Of a DNA stretch of 64,000 nucleotides, positions 1 to 9,180 are shown in pieces. The notes beneath the pieces were generated by a model that was not told the DNA's origin, searched no databases, and saw only the letters and a list, made by a program, of their open reading frames with translations. Made by a program: the position numbers and the translations under genes. Numbering within the stretch: the stretch's first letter is position 1; every line of letters starts with the position of its first letter. Source of the stretch: Mesorhizobium sp. M00.F.Ca.ET.216.01.1.1 (GTDB taxonomy: Bacteria > Pseudomonadota > Alphaproteobacteria > Rhizobiales > Rhizobiaceae). The stretch lies in the NCBI RefSeq assembly GCF_004010325.2, contig NZ_SADR02000011.1:154597-218596 (forward strand), given 5' to 3'.

Positions 1-940
1 GATCGTGATCATGTTCGTCATGGCTGTCGGCGCACTGGCCGAATTCCGGTTCGACGGTGGTGTGACTGATGCCATGTTCGACGGCAAGCCGCTTCTTGAT
101 GGCGCTGACCGCCTTATGGGCATCAGTTCCTTCGTTGAGGCACGCATGCAATGTCGCCATGTTGCTTGAGCCGTCCATCGACCAGACATGCATGTGATGG
201 ACCTCGCGCACGCCCCTTACTGTCCCCTCGATGTCCTTGGCGATCAGGTCGCGATCAAGGCTGGCCGGCACGCCTTCGAGCAGGACATGGGCGGCTTCGC
301 GCATTAGCGACCAGGCCGTCGACAGGATCAGCAGCGAGACAAGGACAGAGAGAATCGGATCGATAGGCGTCCAGCCCGTCGCCAGGATGACCAGCGCTGC
401 CACGATGGCCGCCGCCGAGCCGAGCAGGTCGCCGAGCACGTGCAGGATGGCGCCGCGCATGTTCAGGCTGTCGCGGTCGCCGCCATGCAGCACGAAGAAG
501 CAGCCGATGTTGACCAGCAGGCCGGTGATCGCCACGACCAGCATCGGCCCGCCGAGCACCGGCTCCGGCGCCAGCAGGCGCCCCCACGCCTCGTAGATGA
601 TCCACAGCGCAATGGCGAAAATGGCGATGCCGTTGGTATAGGCGACCAGCGTCTTGACCCGGCCGAAGCCGTAGGTGAGGCGGACGGTCGCCGGCCGGCC
701 GCCGAGATGAAAGGCATACCAGGCAAGGCCGAGCGCGATCGAATCGGCGAGCATGTGGCCGGCATCGGCCAGCAGCGCCAACGACCCTGTGAGCAGGCCG
801 CCAAGCGCTTCCGCGACCATGAAGCCGGCGGTCAGGCAGGCTGCGACCAGCACACGCTTCTTGTCGGTCGAGCCATGCACATGACCGGCGCTATGGCTGT
901 GATCATGCCCTTGCGAACCATGGTCGTGGGTGTGCGCCAT
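1..940 (-). CDS. Cation diffusion facilitator (CDF) metal efflux protein, 3' end cut by window edge
   Basis: The frame starts at an ATG at 940 and stays open to the window edge, giving 313 codons; the true C-terminus lies outside. The N-terminus is His/Asp-rich (MAHTHDHGSQGHDHSHSAGH), as in CzcD/DmeF-type zinc, cobalt or nickel exporters. It is followed by hydrophobic segments containing the family pattern with LADAGHMLADS, whose His/Asp residues form the transport metal site. The end visible here is again His/Asp-rich (CADSHDEHDHD). Members exchange divalent metal for protons across the inner membrane. The exact metal cannot be assigned from sequence; DmeF-like Co/Ni export is one option and Zn another. 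Family call is strong, specificity open. Confidence 0.88.
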   Translation of the reverse strand, partial: MAHTHDHGSQGHDHSHSAGHVHGSTDKKRVLVAACLTAGFMVAEALGGLLTGSLALLADAGHMLADSIALGLAWYAFHLGGRPATVRLTYGFGRVKTLVAYTNGIAIFAIALWIIYEAWGRLLAPEPVLGGPMLVVAITGLLVNIGCFFVLHGGDRDSLNMRGAILHVLGDLLGSAAAIVAALVILATGWTPIDPILSVLVSLLILSTAWSLMREAAHVLLEGVPASLDRDLIAKDIEGTVRGVREVHHMHVWSMDGSSNMATLHACLNEGTDAHKAVSAIKKRLAVEHGISHTTVEPEFGQCADSHDEHDHD

Positions 941-952
941 CTGCGAACTCCG

Positions 953-1639
953 CTACGCACCGAACTCGGCGCGGAAATCCTCAAGCCGTCGCTTCTGCCG
1001 GCCGTCGCCATCGAAATTGGCCGGATCGAGCCATGCCTCATAGGCTCTGCGCAGATCGGGCCATTCCTTGTCGATGATCGAATACCACGCGGTATCGCGG
1101 TTTTCGCCCTTGACCACAAGATGCTGGCGGAAAATGCCCTCGAACTTGAAGCCGAAACGCTCCGCCGCGCGCTTCGACGGCTCGTTGCGGTTGTTGCATT
1201 TCCATTCGTAGCGGCGGTAGCCAAGCTCGTCGAAGATATATTTCATGAACAGGAACTGTGCTTCCGTCGCCGCCGGCTTGCGCGAGATCAGCGGACCCCA
1301 ATAGATATTGCCGATCTCGATGACGCCGTAGTTTGCATCGATGCGCATCAGCGTCTGGCGCCCGGCGACCTTGCCGCTGGCCTTGTCGATGACGGTGAAG
1401 AACAGCGGGTCTTGGCTGGCTTCCGCCTTGTCCAGCCATGGCTGGAAGGCGGCGCGGGTCTGCGGCGGGTAGTCGAAAAGCCAGGTGAAGCGGCCATCGA
1501 CGTCAGGCACGGACGATGCCTCGAACAGGCCGTCGCCGTGCTTTTCGGCGTCCAGCGGCTCAAGCCTGACATAGCGGCCCTCCAGCACCTTGCGTTCGGG
1601 CCGCGGGCGCGGTTGCCAATTCTCGAGATTTTCCGACAC
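953..1639 (-). CDS. GNAT family N-acetyltransferase (RimJ/RimL type)
   Basis: A 228-residue protein. The start chosen is GTG at 1639 (VSENLENWQ), with GGAG six bases upstream; a longer ATG frame to 1711 would run into the divergent aminotransferase promoter. The sequence has the RimJ/RimL look: an early GRYVRLEPLDA strand, a substrate segment around LFDYPPQTR, and a C-terminal KCNNRNEPSKRAAERFGF block that in this family contacts acetyl-CoA. It probably acetylates a small molecule or a protein N-terminus in the cytoplasm. It ends 12 bases from the CDF gene start and could be co-transcribed with it. Specific substrate unknown. Confidence 0.85.
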   Translation of the reverse strand: MSENLENWQPRPRPERKVLEGRYVRLEPLDAEKHGDGLFEASSVPDVDGRFTWLFDYPPQTRAAFQPWLDKAEASQDPLFFTVIDKASGKVAGRQTLMRIDANYGVIEIGNIYWGPLISRKPAATEAQFLFMKYIFDELGYRRYEWKCNNRNEPSKRAAERFGFKFEGIFRQHLVVKGENRDTAWYSIIDKEWPDLRRAYEAWLDPANFDGDGRQKRRLEDFRAEFGA

Positions 1640-1722
1640 CCAAAGCTCCAATCCATTTGACTTTTGTGAAACGACGCTCACAAAAACGCACGCTCGGTGA
1701 AAGAACCACACGGACAGGAAAA

Positions 1723-2907
1723 ATGCTCCACACGATTTCGGCCTTCGACCGCCTCGGCGAGGAAAATGCCTTCGCAGTGCTGGCTCGTGCCACGGCGCTC
1801 GCCCATCAGGGCCGCGATATCGTCAATCTCGGCATCGGCCAGCCCGACTTCAAGACGCCGCAGCACATCGTCGAGGCGGCGATCAAGGCGCTACGCGACG
1901 GCCACCACGGCTATACGCCGGCCAACGGCTTGTTGGCGACGCGCGAAGCGGTGGTCCGCCGCACGCTGACCACCACCGGCGTCGAGGTTTCGCCCGAGGC
2001 AGTGATGATCCTGCCCGGCGGCAAGCCTACCATGTTCGCGGCGATCCTGATGTTCGGAGAACCGGGCGCGGAAATCCTCTACCCCGATCCCGGCTTTCCC
2101 ATCTATCGCTCGATGATCGAGTTCACCGGCGCTGCCCCCGTGCCGGTGCCGATGCGCGAGGAAAACGGCTTTGCCTTTTCGGCCGAGGAGACGCTGGCGC
2201 TGATCACACCCAAGACCAGACTGCTGATCCTCAACTCGCCGGCCAACCCGACCGGCGGCGTCACCCCGCGCGCCGAGATCGAGAAGCTGGTCAAGGGGCT
2301 GGAGGCGCACCCGGATGTCGCCATCCTCTCCGACGAGATCTACGACGTCATGACCTATGACGGCGAGACGCACTGTTCGCTGCTTGGCTTCCCAGAGATC
2401 CGCGACCGGCTGATCATCCTCAACGGCTGGTCGAAGACCTGGGCGATGACCGGCTGGCGCATGGGCTGGTCGATCTGGCCGAACGGCGACAAGAGCGCCC
2501 ACCTCTACGACAAGGTGCGCAAGCTGGCGGTCAATTGTTGGTCCTGCGTCAACGCACCGAGCCAGTATGCCGGCATCGCGGCCATCGACGGCCCGCAGGA
2601 CGACGTCGACAAGATGATGCGCGCCTTCGACAGCCGCAGGAAGATCGTGGTCGAGGGACTGAACGCCTTGCCCAATGTTTCCTGCGTCACGCCAAAGGGC
2701 GCGTTCTATGCCTTCCCCAATGTTTCCAAAACCGGCTGGAAGGCCAAGAAACTTGCCTCGGCGCTGCTCGAGGATGCCGGCGTAGCGCTGATCGGCGGCC
2801 CCGATTTCGGCATTCTCGGCGAGGGCTATGTCAGGCTCTCCTACGCCAATTCCGAGGAGAACATCCTGCGCGCGCTGGAGCGGATCGAGGCGTTTCTGGC
2901 AAAGTGA
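1723..2907 (+). CDS. Pyridoxal-phosphate aminotransferase, class I/II (aspartate aminotransferase fold)
   Basis: A 394-residue protein. The ATG at 1723 is preceded by an AGGAAAA ribosome site; an upstream in-frame start at 1657 would overlap the divergent GNAT gene. Fold-type I features run in order: NLGIGQPDF near residue 35, NSPANPTGG (about 170-180) for the substrate carboxylate, SDEIYD with the PLP-ring Asp and Tyr, NGWSKTWAMTGWRMG with the Schiff-base Lys, and the C-terminal YVRLSYAN Arg that binds the alpha-carboxylate. It transfers amino groups between an amino acid and a 2-oxo acid. The subgroup resembles AspC/arginine-pyruvate-type enzymes, but the preferred substrate cannot be told. 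Confidence 0.9.
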   Translation: MLHTISAFDRLGEENAFAVLARATALAHQGRDIVNLGIGQPDFKTPQHIVEAAIKALRDGHHGYTPANGLLATREAVVRRTLTTTGVEVSPEAVMILPGGKPTMFAAILMFGEPGAEILYPDPGFPIYRSMIEFTGAAPVPVPMREENGFAFSAEETLALITPKTRLLILNSPANPTGGVTPRAEIEKLVKGLEAHPDVAILSDEIYDVMTYDGETHCSLLGFPEIRDRLIILNGWSKTWAMTGWRMGWSIWPNGDKSAHLYDKVRKLAVNCWSCVNAPSQYAGIAAIDGPQDDVDKMMRAFDSRRKIVVEGLNALPNVSCVTPKGAFYAFPNVSKTGWKAKKLASALLEDAGVALIGGPDFGILGEGYVRLSYANSEENILRALERIEAFLAK

Positions 2908-2943
2908 GCGCCCCAGTTGAGGACCAGTGGAGAGGGTAAAGTG

Positions 2944-3699
2944 CTATCCCCTGCCCACGAACGGCATCTTGGTCGCCATCACGGTCATGAACAGCACATT
3001 GGCGTCGAGCGGCAGGCTGGCCATGTGGATGATGGCGTCGGCGACGCGCTCCACATCCATCACCGCTTCGGCGGCGATGGTGCCATTGGCTTGCGGCACA
3101 CCGACCGTCATCGCTTGCGCCATGTCGGTCAACGCGTTGCCGATATCGATCTGGCCGCAGGCAATGTCGAAAGGCCTGCCATCCAGCGCCAGCGTCTTGG
3201 TCAGTCCGGTGATGGCGTGCTTGGTCGCCGTGTAGGGTACCGAGCCCGGCCGTGGTGCATAGGCCGACACCGAACCGTTGTTGATGATGCGGCCGCCCAT
3301 CGGCCGCTGCCTGCGCATGGCGCCGAAGGCGGCGCGGGCGCACAGGAATGAGCCGGTGAGATTGACCCCGACGATGTCGTTCCACGCCTCGACCGGGATT
3401 TCGTCGATCAGCGTCGACTTGTAGCTCATGCCGGCATTGTTGAAGAGCAGGTCGACCCGCCCGAACGCTGCCACCACCGTCTCGAACAGATCGTCGACCT
3501 GATCGGCCTTGCTGATATCGCAGGCGACGGCCAATGCCTTGGCCTGCGTCGACCCTGCATCGGCGATCGCCTCGTCCAGCACCGACTTGCGGCGGCCGCA
3601 GAATACCGTGTTCCAGCCCTCTCTGAGCAAAGCCGTAGCGACGCTTCTGCCGATGCCCGTCCCGGCGCCGGTTACGATCGCGGTTTTATAACTCGTCAT
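2944..3699 (-). CDS. Short-chain dehydrogenase/reductase (SDR)
   Basis: A 251-residue classical SDR. It carries the TGAGTGIG nucleotide-binding motif near the N-terminus, an NNAGMS motif at about residue 90, a catalytic Ser in the NNGSVSAY segment, and the YTATK Tyr/Lys pair. The ATG at 3699 has AGGA eight bases upstream and is preferred over the ATG at 3708, where the same AGG would touch the start codon. It converges with the aminotransferase gene. SDRs use NAD(P)H to interconvert alcohols and carbonyls; the substrate is not predictable here. Confidence 0.88.
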   Translation of the reverse strand: MTSYKTAIVTGAGTGIGRSVATALLREGWNTVFCGRRKSVLDEAIADAGSTQAKALAVACDISKADQVDDLFETVVAAFGRVDLLFNNAGMSYKSTLIDEIPVEAWNDIVGVNLTGSFLCARAAFGAMRRQRPMGGRIINNGSVSAYAPRPGSVPYTATKHAITGLTKTLALDGRPFDIACGQIDIGNALTDMAQAMTVGVPQANGTIAAEAVMDVERVADAIIHMASLPLDANVLFMTVMATKMPFVGRG

Positions 3700-3801
3700 G
3701 ACGGTCATCCTGAACTAAAAGCAGGCTGTGATTTTGGCGGTGCCATCGCAATCCTGGAGATTATGGCAGGCCGAACCGTTTCCGATCAAGGAAACATCCG
3801 A

Positions 3802-3830
3802 CAAAAAGGGCGGTCATTAGCGACCGCCCT
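3802..3830 (-). terminator. Rho-independent terminator of the DUF533 gene
   Basis: A nine-base-pair perfect stem (AGGGCGGTC / GACCGCCCT) with a six-base loop is followed on the minus strand by five T residues. It lies 129 bases past the stop of the minus-strand DUF533 gene and upstream of the SDR gene, so it separates the two transcription units. Confidence 0.8.
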
Positions 3831-3895
3831 GATCTGAACCGGGCCTGGGAGGAGTAAAAGCCGGTCCGACTGCCTAAAATCATGCGCTTCCTGGG

Positions 3896-3910
3896 TTAAC
3901 GAGACGTTAA
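3896..3910. promoter_or_regulatory. Perfect TTAA-N7-TTAA match to the CtrA box
   Basis: TTAACGAGACGTTAA matches the full alphaproteobacterial CtrA cell-cycle regulator consensus. It sits between the end of the DUF533 gene and that gene's terminator, about 200 bases upstream of the SDR start, which is an odd place for a promoter element. It may be coincidental. Confidence 0.3.
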
Positions 3911-3958
3911 CGGCAAAAGGGCGCTGGGGCTCCGGCTCTCGGCGCTCCCGCTTGAAGC

Positions 3959-4705
3959 CTACCAGCGCGAATTGGCGGCTGGCTTGGCCGCCTTGTCCGA
4001 CACCGGCACCTTTGCCGCCGACACCGTCGCCTCGACATGGTCGACCAGCGCGTCCGGCAGGCCGAGACGGCCGGCGAGCAGGTCGAGATAGCCGCGCTCG
4101 GTACGCGTGTCCGGATCGATGGTCAGGCGCGATGCGGTGTAGAGTTCGAGTTTCTGCGCGTCGGTCTTGGCGCCGGCGATCAGCGTATCGAGGTCCAGCG
4201 GCGTCTCAAGTTCCGTCGTCAGGAATTTCTCCGCCTCGGGACCGATGCCCGCGAGGCTGAGCTTGCCGGCGATCTTCTGGCGTTCGTCGTCGTCGATATG
4301 GCCATCGGCCTTGGCAGCCGAGATCATCGCCCGCACCAGCGTCAGCGTGAATTCGTCCTCGCCTTGCGGCGCCTGTGATGGATGGAAGGCCGTATCGGCG
4401 GGCGGCGGCAGCAATTCCGGTTCGCCGGCGGCCGGCGTCTCCGCCGGAGCGCTGCCATTCTTGTAGTTCTGGTAGGCCTTGTAGGCGAGGCCGCCGATAA
4501 CCGCCAAGCCGCCGAGCTTCACCGCAGTACCAGTGACCTGACGGCCGGCGCCTGTCCCAAGCAGCACCGCAGCCAGCGCACCGGCGGCAAGCGGATTGTC
4601 CTTGGCCATCTGCACGGCCTGCCCCGCCTTGTCGCGAACGGTGGAGCCGGTACCCGGAACTTGTGAGCCGAGCAGATCGTCGAGAAGCTTCTTGGGATCG
4701 AACAT
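3959..4705 (-). CDS. DUF533 / TerB-like inner-membrane protein
   Basis: A 248-residue protein; the ATG at 4705 is preceded by GGAGG five bases upstream, so a longer frame to 4921 is rejected. The N-terminal segment MFDPKKLLDDLLG is followed by a hydrophobic Gly/Ala-rich membrane stretch (about residues 40-80), a Pro/Ala-rich linker, and a helical C-terminal half of the TerB/DUF533 type with acidic DGHIDDDERQKI around residue 140, a typical metal-binding-like loop. This resembles YebE and related proteins. The role of DUF533 proteins is unknown; envelope stress has been suggested. It has its own terminator downstream. Confidence 0.8.
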   Translation of the reverse strand: MFDPKKLLDDLLGSQVPGTGSTVRDKAGQAVQMAKDNPLAAGALAAVLLGTGAGRQVTGTAVKLGGLAVIGGLAYKAYQNYKNGSAPAETPAAGEPELLPPPADTAFHPSQAPQGEDEFTLTLVRAMISAAKADGHIDDDERQKIAGKLSLAGIGPEAEKFLTTELETPLDLDTLIAGAKTDAQKLELYTASRLTIDPDTRTERGYLDLLAGRLGLPDALVDHVEATVSAAKVPVSDKAAKPAANSRW

Positions 4706-4905
4706 CAATACCTCCAGAAATGAGCCCGCCGAGCATGCACGGGCAGGTTTTGGACGTTGAAGACGTAGGCCCCGCACATTGACATTACAATGACAGGTGC
4801 ACGCTTTGCCAGCGCGGCAGCAGCTGGATTTACAATCGGATGTGTCGAAATCGGCTTCGGCTTCGAGCAGTGTCGCGGTCCGATTGAATTGCCCGGAGTG
4901 CCGCC

Positions 4906-5265
4906 ATGACCGATGAACCAAGCCGTGAGCCGGCGCGTGATCCTCAGGATCTCGAGCGCCTGCTGATCGCCCGACAATGGGCCGGAGACGTCGACGGAAT
5001 GGCCGCCCTTTTTGAGCCGCATGCGGTCATCGACAGTGGTGAGGGACAGTTGACGCTTGGCCGGCGAGCCATCCGGGCGCTGTTTGCGGAGATCACTGCA
5101 ACGGGGCGAAAATTTCAGTCCGGAGATCAGCGCCCAGCTGTCGTCAGCGGAGATCTGGCGCTCACGTCGACGCGGCTTCCCGATGGCACCGTGACCACCG
5201 AAGTCGCCCGCCGGCAGAGCGACGGGACATGGCTTTGGGTCATCGATCGGTTCTCAGTCTCTTAG
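4906..5265 (+). CDS. NTF2-like / SnoaL-type small protein
   Basis: A 119-residue protein starting at ATG 4906 with GGAG seven bases upstream. The layout is that of the NTF2-like cone fold: an N-terminal helix with the pattern WAGDVDGMAALFEPHAVID, a central strand segment GQLTLGRRAIRALF, and C-terminal strands ending with W..VIDRFS. Such proteins are enzymes (isomerases, cyclases) or ligand-binding modules; no catalytic residue can be assigned. It is divergent from the DUF533 gene and convergent with trhO. Confidence 0.7.
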   Translation: MTDEPSREPARDPQDLERLLIARQWAGDVDGMAALFEPHAVIDSGEGQLTLGRRAIRALFAEITATGRKFQSGDQRPAVVSGDLALTSTRLPDGTVTTEVARRQSDGTWLWVIDRFSVS

Positions 5266-5269
5266 CTCA

Positions 5270-6205
5270 CTAGCTTCCGAGATGGCGGCGATCGCCCCGC
5301 GCATGCGCCAACTCGACCTGACGCTGGCGCTCGGCGTAGCGGGCACGATCCTCGTCCGAGCGGGCATCGAAGCAATGCGGGCACGAGACGCCGACGGCAT
5401 ATTTCGGTGACAGCCGGTCTTCTCCAGTCAGCGGATGCCGGCAGGCGCGGCAGAGTTCTGCCTCCCCTTCGACCAGGCCGTGCGACACCGAAACCCGCTC
5501 GTCGAAGACAAAACACTCGCCTTGCCACAGGCTTTCCTCTGCAGGCACCTCTTCGAGGTATTTCAGGATGCCGCCCTTGAGATGGAACACATCCTCGAAG
5601 CCGAGCGACTTCACATAGGCCGTCGCCTTCTCGCAGCGTATGCCGCCGGTACAGAACATGGCGATCTTGCGATCGTCGAGTTCGTCCCGGTGCTGTTCCA
5701 CCCAAGCAGGGAATTCGCGAAAGCTGGTCGTGGCGGGATCGACCGCACCCTTGAAGGTGCCGATCGACACCTCATAAGCGTTGCGCGTGTCGATGACGAT
5801 GGTGTTTGCATCCGAGATCAGCGCGTTCCAGTCGGCCGGCGCGACATAGGTGCCGGCGCTTGCCGCAGGGTCGATGTTCTCAACTCCCATGGTGACGATC
5901 TCGCGTTTCAGCCGCACCTTCATGCGGTGAAACGGCATCTCGGCGGCACTGCTGTACTTGACCTCGAGACCGGCGAGGCCTTCGATCGACTCCAGATGGT
6001 CGATCAGTGCTGCGATCGCCGCTTCGCTGCCGGCAACCGTGCCGTTGATGCCCTCATGCGCCAGCAGCAGCGTGCCCCTGATCCCGCGCTCGCAGCAGAA
6101 GGCGGCGAGCGGCACGCGCAGCGAATCGAAGGCTTCTAGCCGGGCAAACCTGTAAAGCGCGGCGACGCGGAAGGGTTGATTGGAGATTGTCATCGCCGAA
6201 GCCAC
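5270..6205 (-). CDS. trhO: tRNA uridine(34) hydroxylase TrhO (YceA), rhodanese family
   Basis: A 311-residue protein. An N-terminal acylphosphatase-like domain ([20 protein letters not shown], residues about 30-55) is followed by a rhodanese domain with the signature [12 protein letters not shown], carrying the active-site Cys and the second Cys. A C-terminal Cys pair region ([15 protein letters not shown]) follows, as in TrhO/YceA. TrhO makes 5-hydroxyuridine at wobble position 34 of tRNA, the first step toward the cmo5U/mo5U modifications. The start is GTG at 6205; an ATG at 6193 is an alternative, and neither has a strong ribosome site. Confidence 0.92.
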   Translation of the reverse strand: MASAMTISNQPFRVAALYRFARLEAFDSLRVPLAAFCCERGIRGTLLLAHEGINGTVAGSEAAIAALIDHLESIEGLAGLEVKYSSAAEMPFHRMKVRLKREIVTMGVENIDPAASAGTYVAPADWNALISDANTIVIDTRNAYEVSIGTFKGAVDPATTSFREFPAWVEQHRDELDDRKIAMFCTGGIRCEKATAYVKSLGFEDVFHLKGGILKYLEEVPAEESLWQGECFVFDERVSVSHGLVEGEAELCRACRHPLTGEDRLSPKYAVGVSCPHCFDARSDEDRARYAERQRQVELAHARGDRRHLGS

Positions 6206-6351
6206 TAAACGCTCGTGTACGCCGATTCAAGGCAAAGCGAGCGAAGCTCCGCTTGCCGGCCATGCGTGACATCGCGACACGCTTCGTTTCGTGGACAGAA
6301 AAACGGCCTTCTGCTAACCGGGTGAACTGATCAATACCGGAGAGACGACGA

Positions 6352-6990
6352 ATGCCAGCCAAGACCGAAAAGCTCCTTTCGCTCCTCAACGGCCAGCCGG
6401 TTATCCCAGTGCTGAAGATCACCAATGTCGCCGATGCTGTGCCGCTGGCCCGTGCGCTGGCCCGCGGCGGCCTGCCGGCGGTCGAGATCACGCTTCGAAC
6501 CGCCGACGCGCTGGAAGCGATCCGGCAGGTGGCCGGCGAAGTCGAGGGCGCCATAGTTGGCGCCGGCACCATTCTCGATATTAGCCAGTTCGGCGAGGCG
6601 GCCGCGGCCGGCTCGAAATTCATTGTCAGCCCCGGCATCACCCGCGAGCTTCTGGCGGCGGCGAAGGACAGCGATGTTCCCTTGCTGCCCGGCGCCATCA
6701 CGCCAGGCGAGATCATGGCGGCGCGCGAAGCGGGCTTACGCTTCCTGAAATTCTTCCCGGCCGAACAGTCGGGCGGTATCGCCTCGCTCAAGGCATTCGC
6801 CTCGCCGCTCGCCGATGTGAAATTCTGCCCGACCGGCGGCATCACCGGCAAGAACGCCGCCGACTATCTGAGCCTGCCCAACGTCATCTGCGTCGGCGGT
6901 TCCTGGGTGGCGCCGGACGATCTGGTCAAGGCAGGCAAGTGGGACGAGATCGAAGCCCTGGCGCGCGCTGCGAGCGAGCTCGGGCGGTAA
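6352..6990 (+). CDS. eda: 2-dehydro-3-deoxy-phosphogluconate (KDPG) aldolase
   Basis: A 212-residue class I aldolase, the usual length. The catalytic Glu45 and Arg49 lie in VEITLR and the Schiff-base Lys133 in FLKFFPAE; the phosphate-binding segments CPTGGI and VGGSW are present. It cleaves KDPG to pyruvate and glyceraldehyde-3-phosphate, the last step of the Entner-Doudoroff pathway, the main glucose route in rhizobia, and may also act on 4-hydroxy-2-oxoglutarate. It stands alone here: no edd or zwf is adjacent. Confidence 0.95.
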   Translation: MPAKTEKLLSLLNGQPVIPVLKITNVADAVPLARALARGGLPAVEITLRTADALEAIRQVAGEVEGAIVGAGTILDISQFGEAAAAGSKFIVSPGITRELLAAAKDSDVPLLPGAITPGEIMAAREAGLRFLKFFPAEQSGGIASLKAFASPLADVKFCPTGGITGKNAADYLSLPNVICVGGSWVAPDDLVKAGKWDEIEALARAASELGR

Positions 6991-7035
6991 GGTCTTCCTG
7001 CACGAAAAAGCCGTGGTCGATCATCGGTCGGCGGC

Positions 7036-7109
7036 TGGTTCCCGCTCATGGACTCGAACCACGATTCACGCCTTCAAAGGGCGCTGTCCTACCATTAGAC
7101 GAAGCGGGA
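7036..7109 (-). tRNA. tRNA-Gln (anticodon TTG), CCA encoded
   Basis: A full 74-base cloverleaf: acceptor TCCCGCT/AGCGGGA, a four-pair D stem (GTCT/GGAC), anticodon stem GCGCC/GGCGT with loop CTTTGAA, T arm CGTGG-TTCGAGT-CCATG, discriminator A and an encoded CCA. Anticodon TTG reads CAA/CAG. The first acceptor pair is U1-A72, the known identity feature of bacterial tRNA-Gln recognised by the GatCAB amidotransferase, which fits alphaproteobacteria that make Gln-tRNA from Glu-tRNA. Confidence 0.93.
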
Positions 7110-7245
7110 GAAATGCAGATCGGTTGTTAGCATCCCGGCGCAAACGAAACCAGCTCCAAGCCGGAGTGGGGCTGCTGGGCATGCCATGAAAAGCAAAAAG
7201 CCGCGCTGGCGTCCCGAGCAGCTTTTGATTTACCTGGCCAGGCCC

Positions 7246-9051
7246 TTACTTGGTCTGAAAGCGTGCGACCGACAGGAACTTGACAGCGTTGCCGGTGAAG
7301 CGGTGGGCGTCGGCCATCCCGTTGTCCGGCTGGAAGCCGGCGGTGTAGACCTCGCTCGGCGGGGTGTGCACGGCATTATAGGCAAAGCGCGGCGCCGTCG
7401 TGGCGTCCGAAACGGTGGCGACATATTCGCCGCTGTTCAGCGCCCAGCGCGCGGCCTGCGGTGCCGCGGCGACCACCACCGGCTTGGGCCCTGGCTTCAG
7501 GTCGCGGGCGGTGGCCCTAGGCGCCTTGCGTGTCGTCTTGACGCCGGCGCCGATCGCCGAAGCCGGATCGGAACCGACCGGGCGTGTAGCGACGGCATCG
7601 CGCGGCGATGCCGCGTCGACGCCCGACGGGTCGTTGAACGCCGAGCGCGGCGCAATGGTGAGCGAGGCGAGCTGATATCCGTCGGTTGCTGTCGTTGCGC
7701 TGGCTTGTTCGAGAACGGCCTTGACCTCGTCCGGACGCGCGGACGGCAGCACCGAGAAGGCATCGCTAGCGGTCTGGTCGTGTGATGCCGTGTTCGCCAG
7801 CGCCAGCAGCACATCCTTGTCCGGCGGCGCAAGGTCAGCCGGCAGCGCATGGTCCGGACGCCAGGTCGGCAGCGGAATGTTGTTGACCGCGACCTGCGCC
7901 GGATCGGTAACGGTGGATGGATCAGCCATGCCGAAAGGAATGTTGGCTTGCGCTGTCGCCACCGTCTGCTCGGCGGTGACGGTGGCATCCGCCGTGCCAA
8001 ACGGAACATTTTCAGGCGTCTGCGGACCGACATCGGCTTTTGGCCGCGGCGCGAAATCAGGCAGCGGAATGCTGCGCGCCGGCAATGCCGCGATGATCGT
8101 CTCCGGCGTGTCCTGTTGCGGCTCCGGGTCCTGGGCGTCCGCGACCTGAGGAATCTCCGCACGCTGCGCATCCTTCGGCGCCACGATGGCGATTCCCGGA
8201 ACGTTGTTGCTCTTTGCGCTCGCGGTCGCTGTTGCTGCCGGCTTCACGGTCTTCGGCTTGGGCGAAGGTGCTGCAGTCGCGACATCGGCGCTGTCGTCCG
8301 CCTCGTCGTCGCCGCCGCCGAAGAAGGCAGCCAGCAGGCCGCCGGACTTTCTGGAGCCGCCGCTTGCGCTTGCCAGTTGGATCGCCGGAGCGCCGGCGCC
8401 CTTGCGCGCTTTGTAGGAGGCGAGCGCCTGTTCATATCCCGGCAGCGGCCGGCCGTCGCTCGGCACATGCAGCGTCTTGCCGTTGGGGAATACCCTGACG
8501 AGTTCCTGGCGGCTGATGCCCGGCCAGTGGCGCACATTGCCGACATCCATGTGGACGAACGGAGAGCCCGACGTCGGATAATAGCCGACACCGCCACCCT
8601 GCATCTTGAGGCCGATGTCGCGCAGCTTTTTCAGCGGCACGCCGGGAATGTAGAAGTCCATGGCCCTGCCGAGCATATGCTGGCTTTTCTCGGCGACGCC
8701 CCTGCTGCGGCTGCGCAGCATTGAGTTCGTGGCCGGCGAGCGATAGCCGCAAACGACCTGGATGTAGTCGGTGGCGCCGCTGGCGCGGTAGGCTTCCCAG
8801 ACCAGGTCCAGCAGGCGCGGGTCCATCTTGGTTGGCTCATTGCGGCGCCAGTCGCGCAGGATGATGTTGACCTTCCTGAGCCCCTCCGGATCGTAGCGGC
8901 CATTGCGCTTGAAGACGATCTCGGCCTTTTCTTGCGTGTGGAGGTGATAGAGCTTCAGCGAGCGGATCTCGGCGCTGGCCCCGGTCGCAGCCGCCGCAAG
9001 CAAACCGACAGCAAGAATCACCGCTGCCAGCCACCTCGGCCAGACGCTCAT
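7246..9051 (-). CDS. DUF882 / peptidase M15-like exported protein with long disordered C-terminus
   Basis: A 601-residue protein. The ATG at 9051 (MSVWPRW) starts a signal peptide or N-anchor ending near ASA at residue 27. Residues about 30-200 form a DUF882/YcbK domain with the M15 metal motif: SQHMLGRAMDFYIP carries His and Asp, and FVHMDVG the last His. The remaining roughly 370 residues are low-complexity, rich in Ala, Pro and repeated IPFGMAD- or IPLPxxRP-type segments. M15/DUF882 proteins are linked to peptidoglycan or exopolysaccharide-related hydrolysis in the periplasm. A GGGGGA ribosome site lies about ten bases upstream of the start. Exact role unknown. Confidence 0.85.
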   Translation of the reverse strand: MSVWPRWLAAVILAVGLLAAAATGASAEIRSLKLYHLHTQEKAEIVFKRNGRYDPEGLRKVNIILRDWRRNEPTKMDPRLLDLVWEAYRASGATDYIQVVCGYRSPATNSMLRSRSRGVAEKSQHMLGRAMDFYIPGVPLKKLRDIGLKMQGGGVGYYPTSGSPFVHMDVGNVRHWPGISRQELVRVFPNGKTLHVPSDGRPLPGYEQALASYKARKGAGAPAIQLASASGGSRKSGGLLAAFFGGGDDEADDSADVATAAPSPKPKTVKPAATATASAKSNNVPGIAIVAPKDAQRAEIPQVADAQDPEPQQDTPETIIAALPARSIPLPDFAPRPKADVGPQTPENVPFGTADATVTAEQTVATAQANIPFGMADPSTVTDPAQVAVNNIPLPTWRPDHALPADLAPPDKDVLLALANTASHDQTASDAFSVLPSARPDEVKAVLEQASATTATDGYQLASLTIAPRSAFNDPSGVDAASPRDAVATRPVGSDPASAIGAGVKTTRKAPRATARDLKPGPKPVVVAAAPQAARWALNSGEYVATVSDATTAPRFAYNAVHTPPSEVYTAGFQPDNGMADAHRFTGNAVKFLSVARFQTK

Positions 9052-9180
9052 GTGATAGTGTCCCCCGATTTCGCGTCGTTCGACTTGGTTCAAATCAAAT
9101 GGCCTTGCAGGCTGCCGTTTGTCCCCGGATTTGCCCAAACGGATGCGTGGTCTTCAGCATCCGAATATCGATCCTAATGG

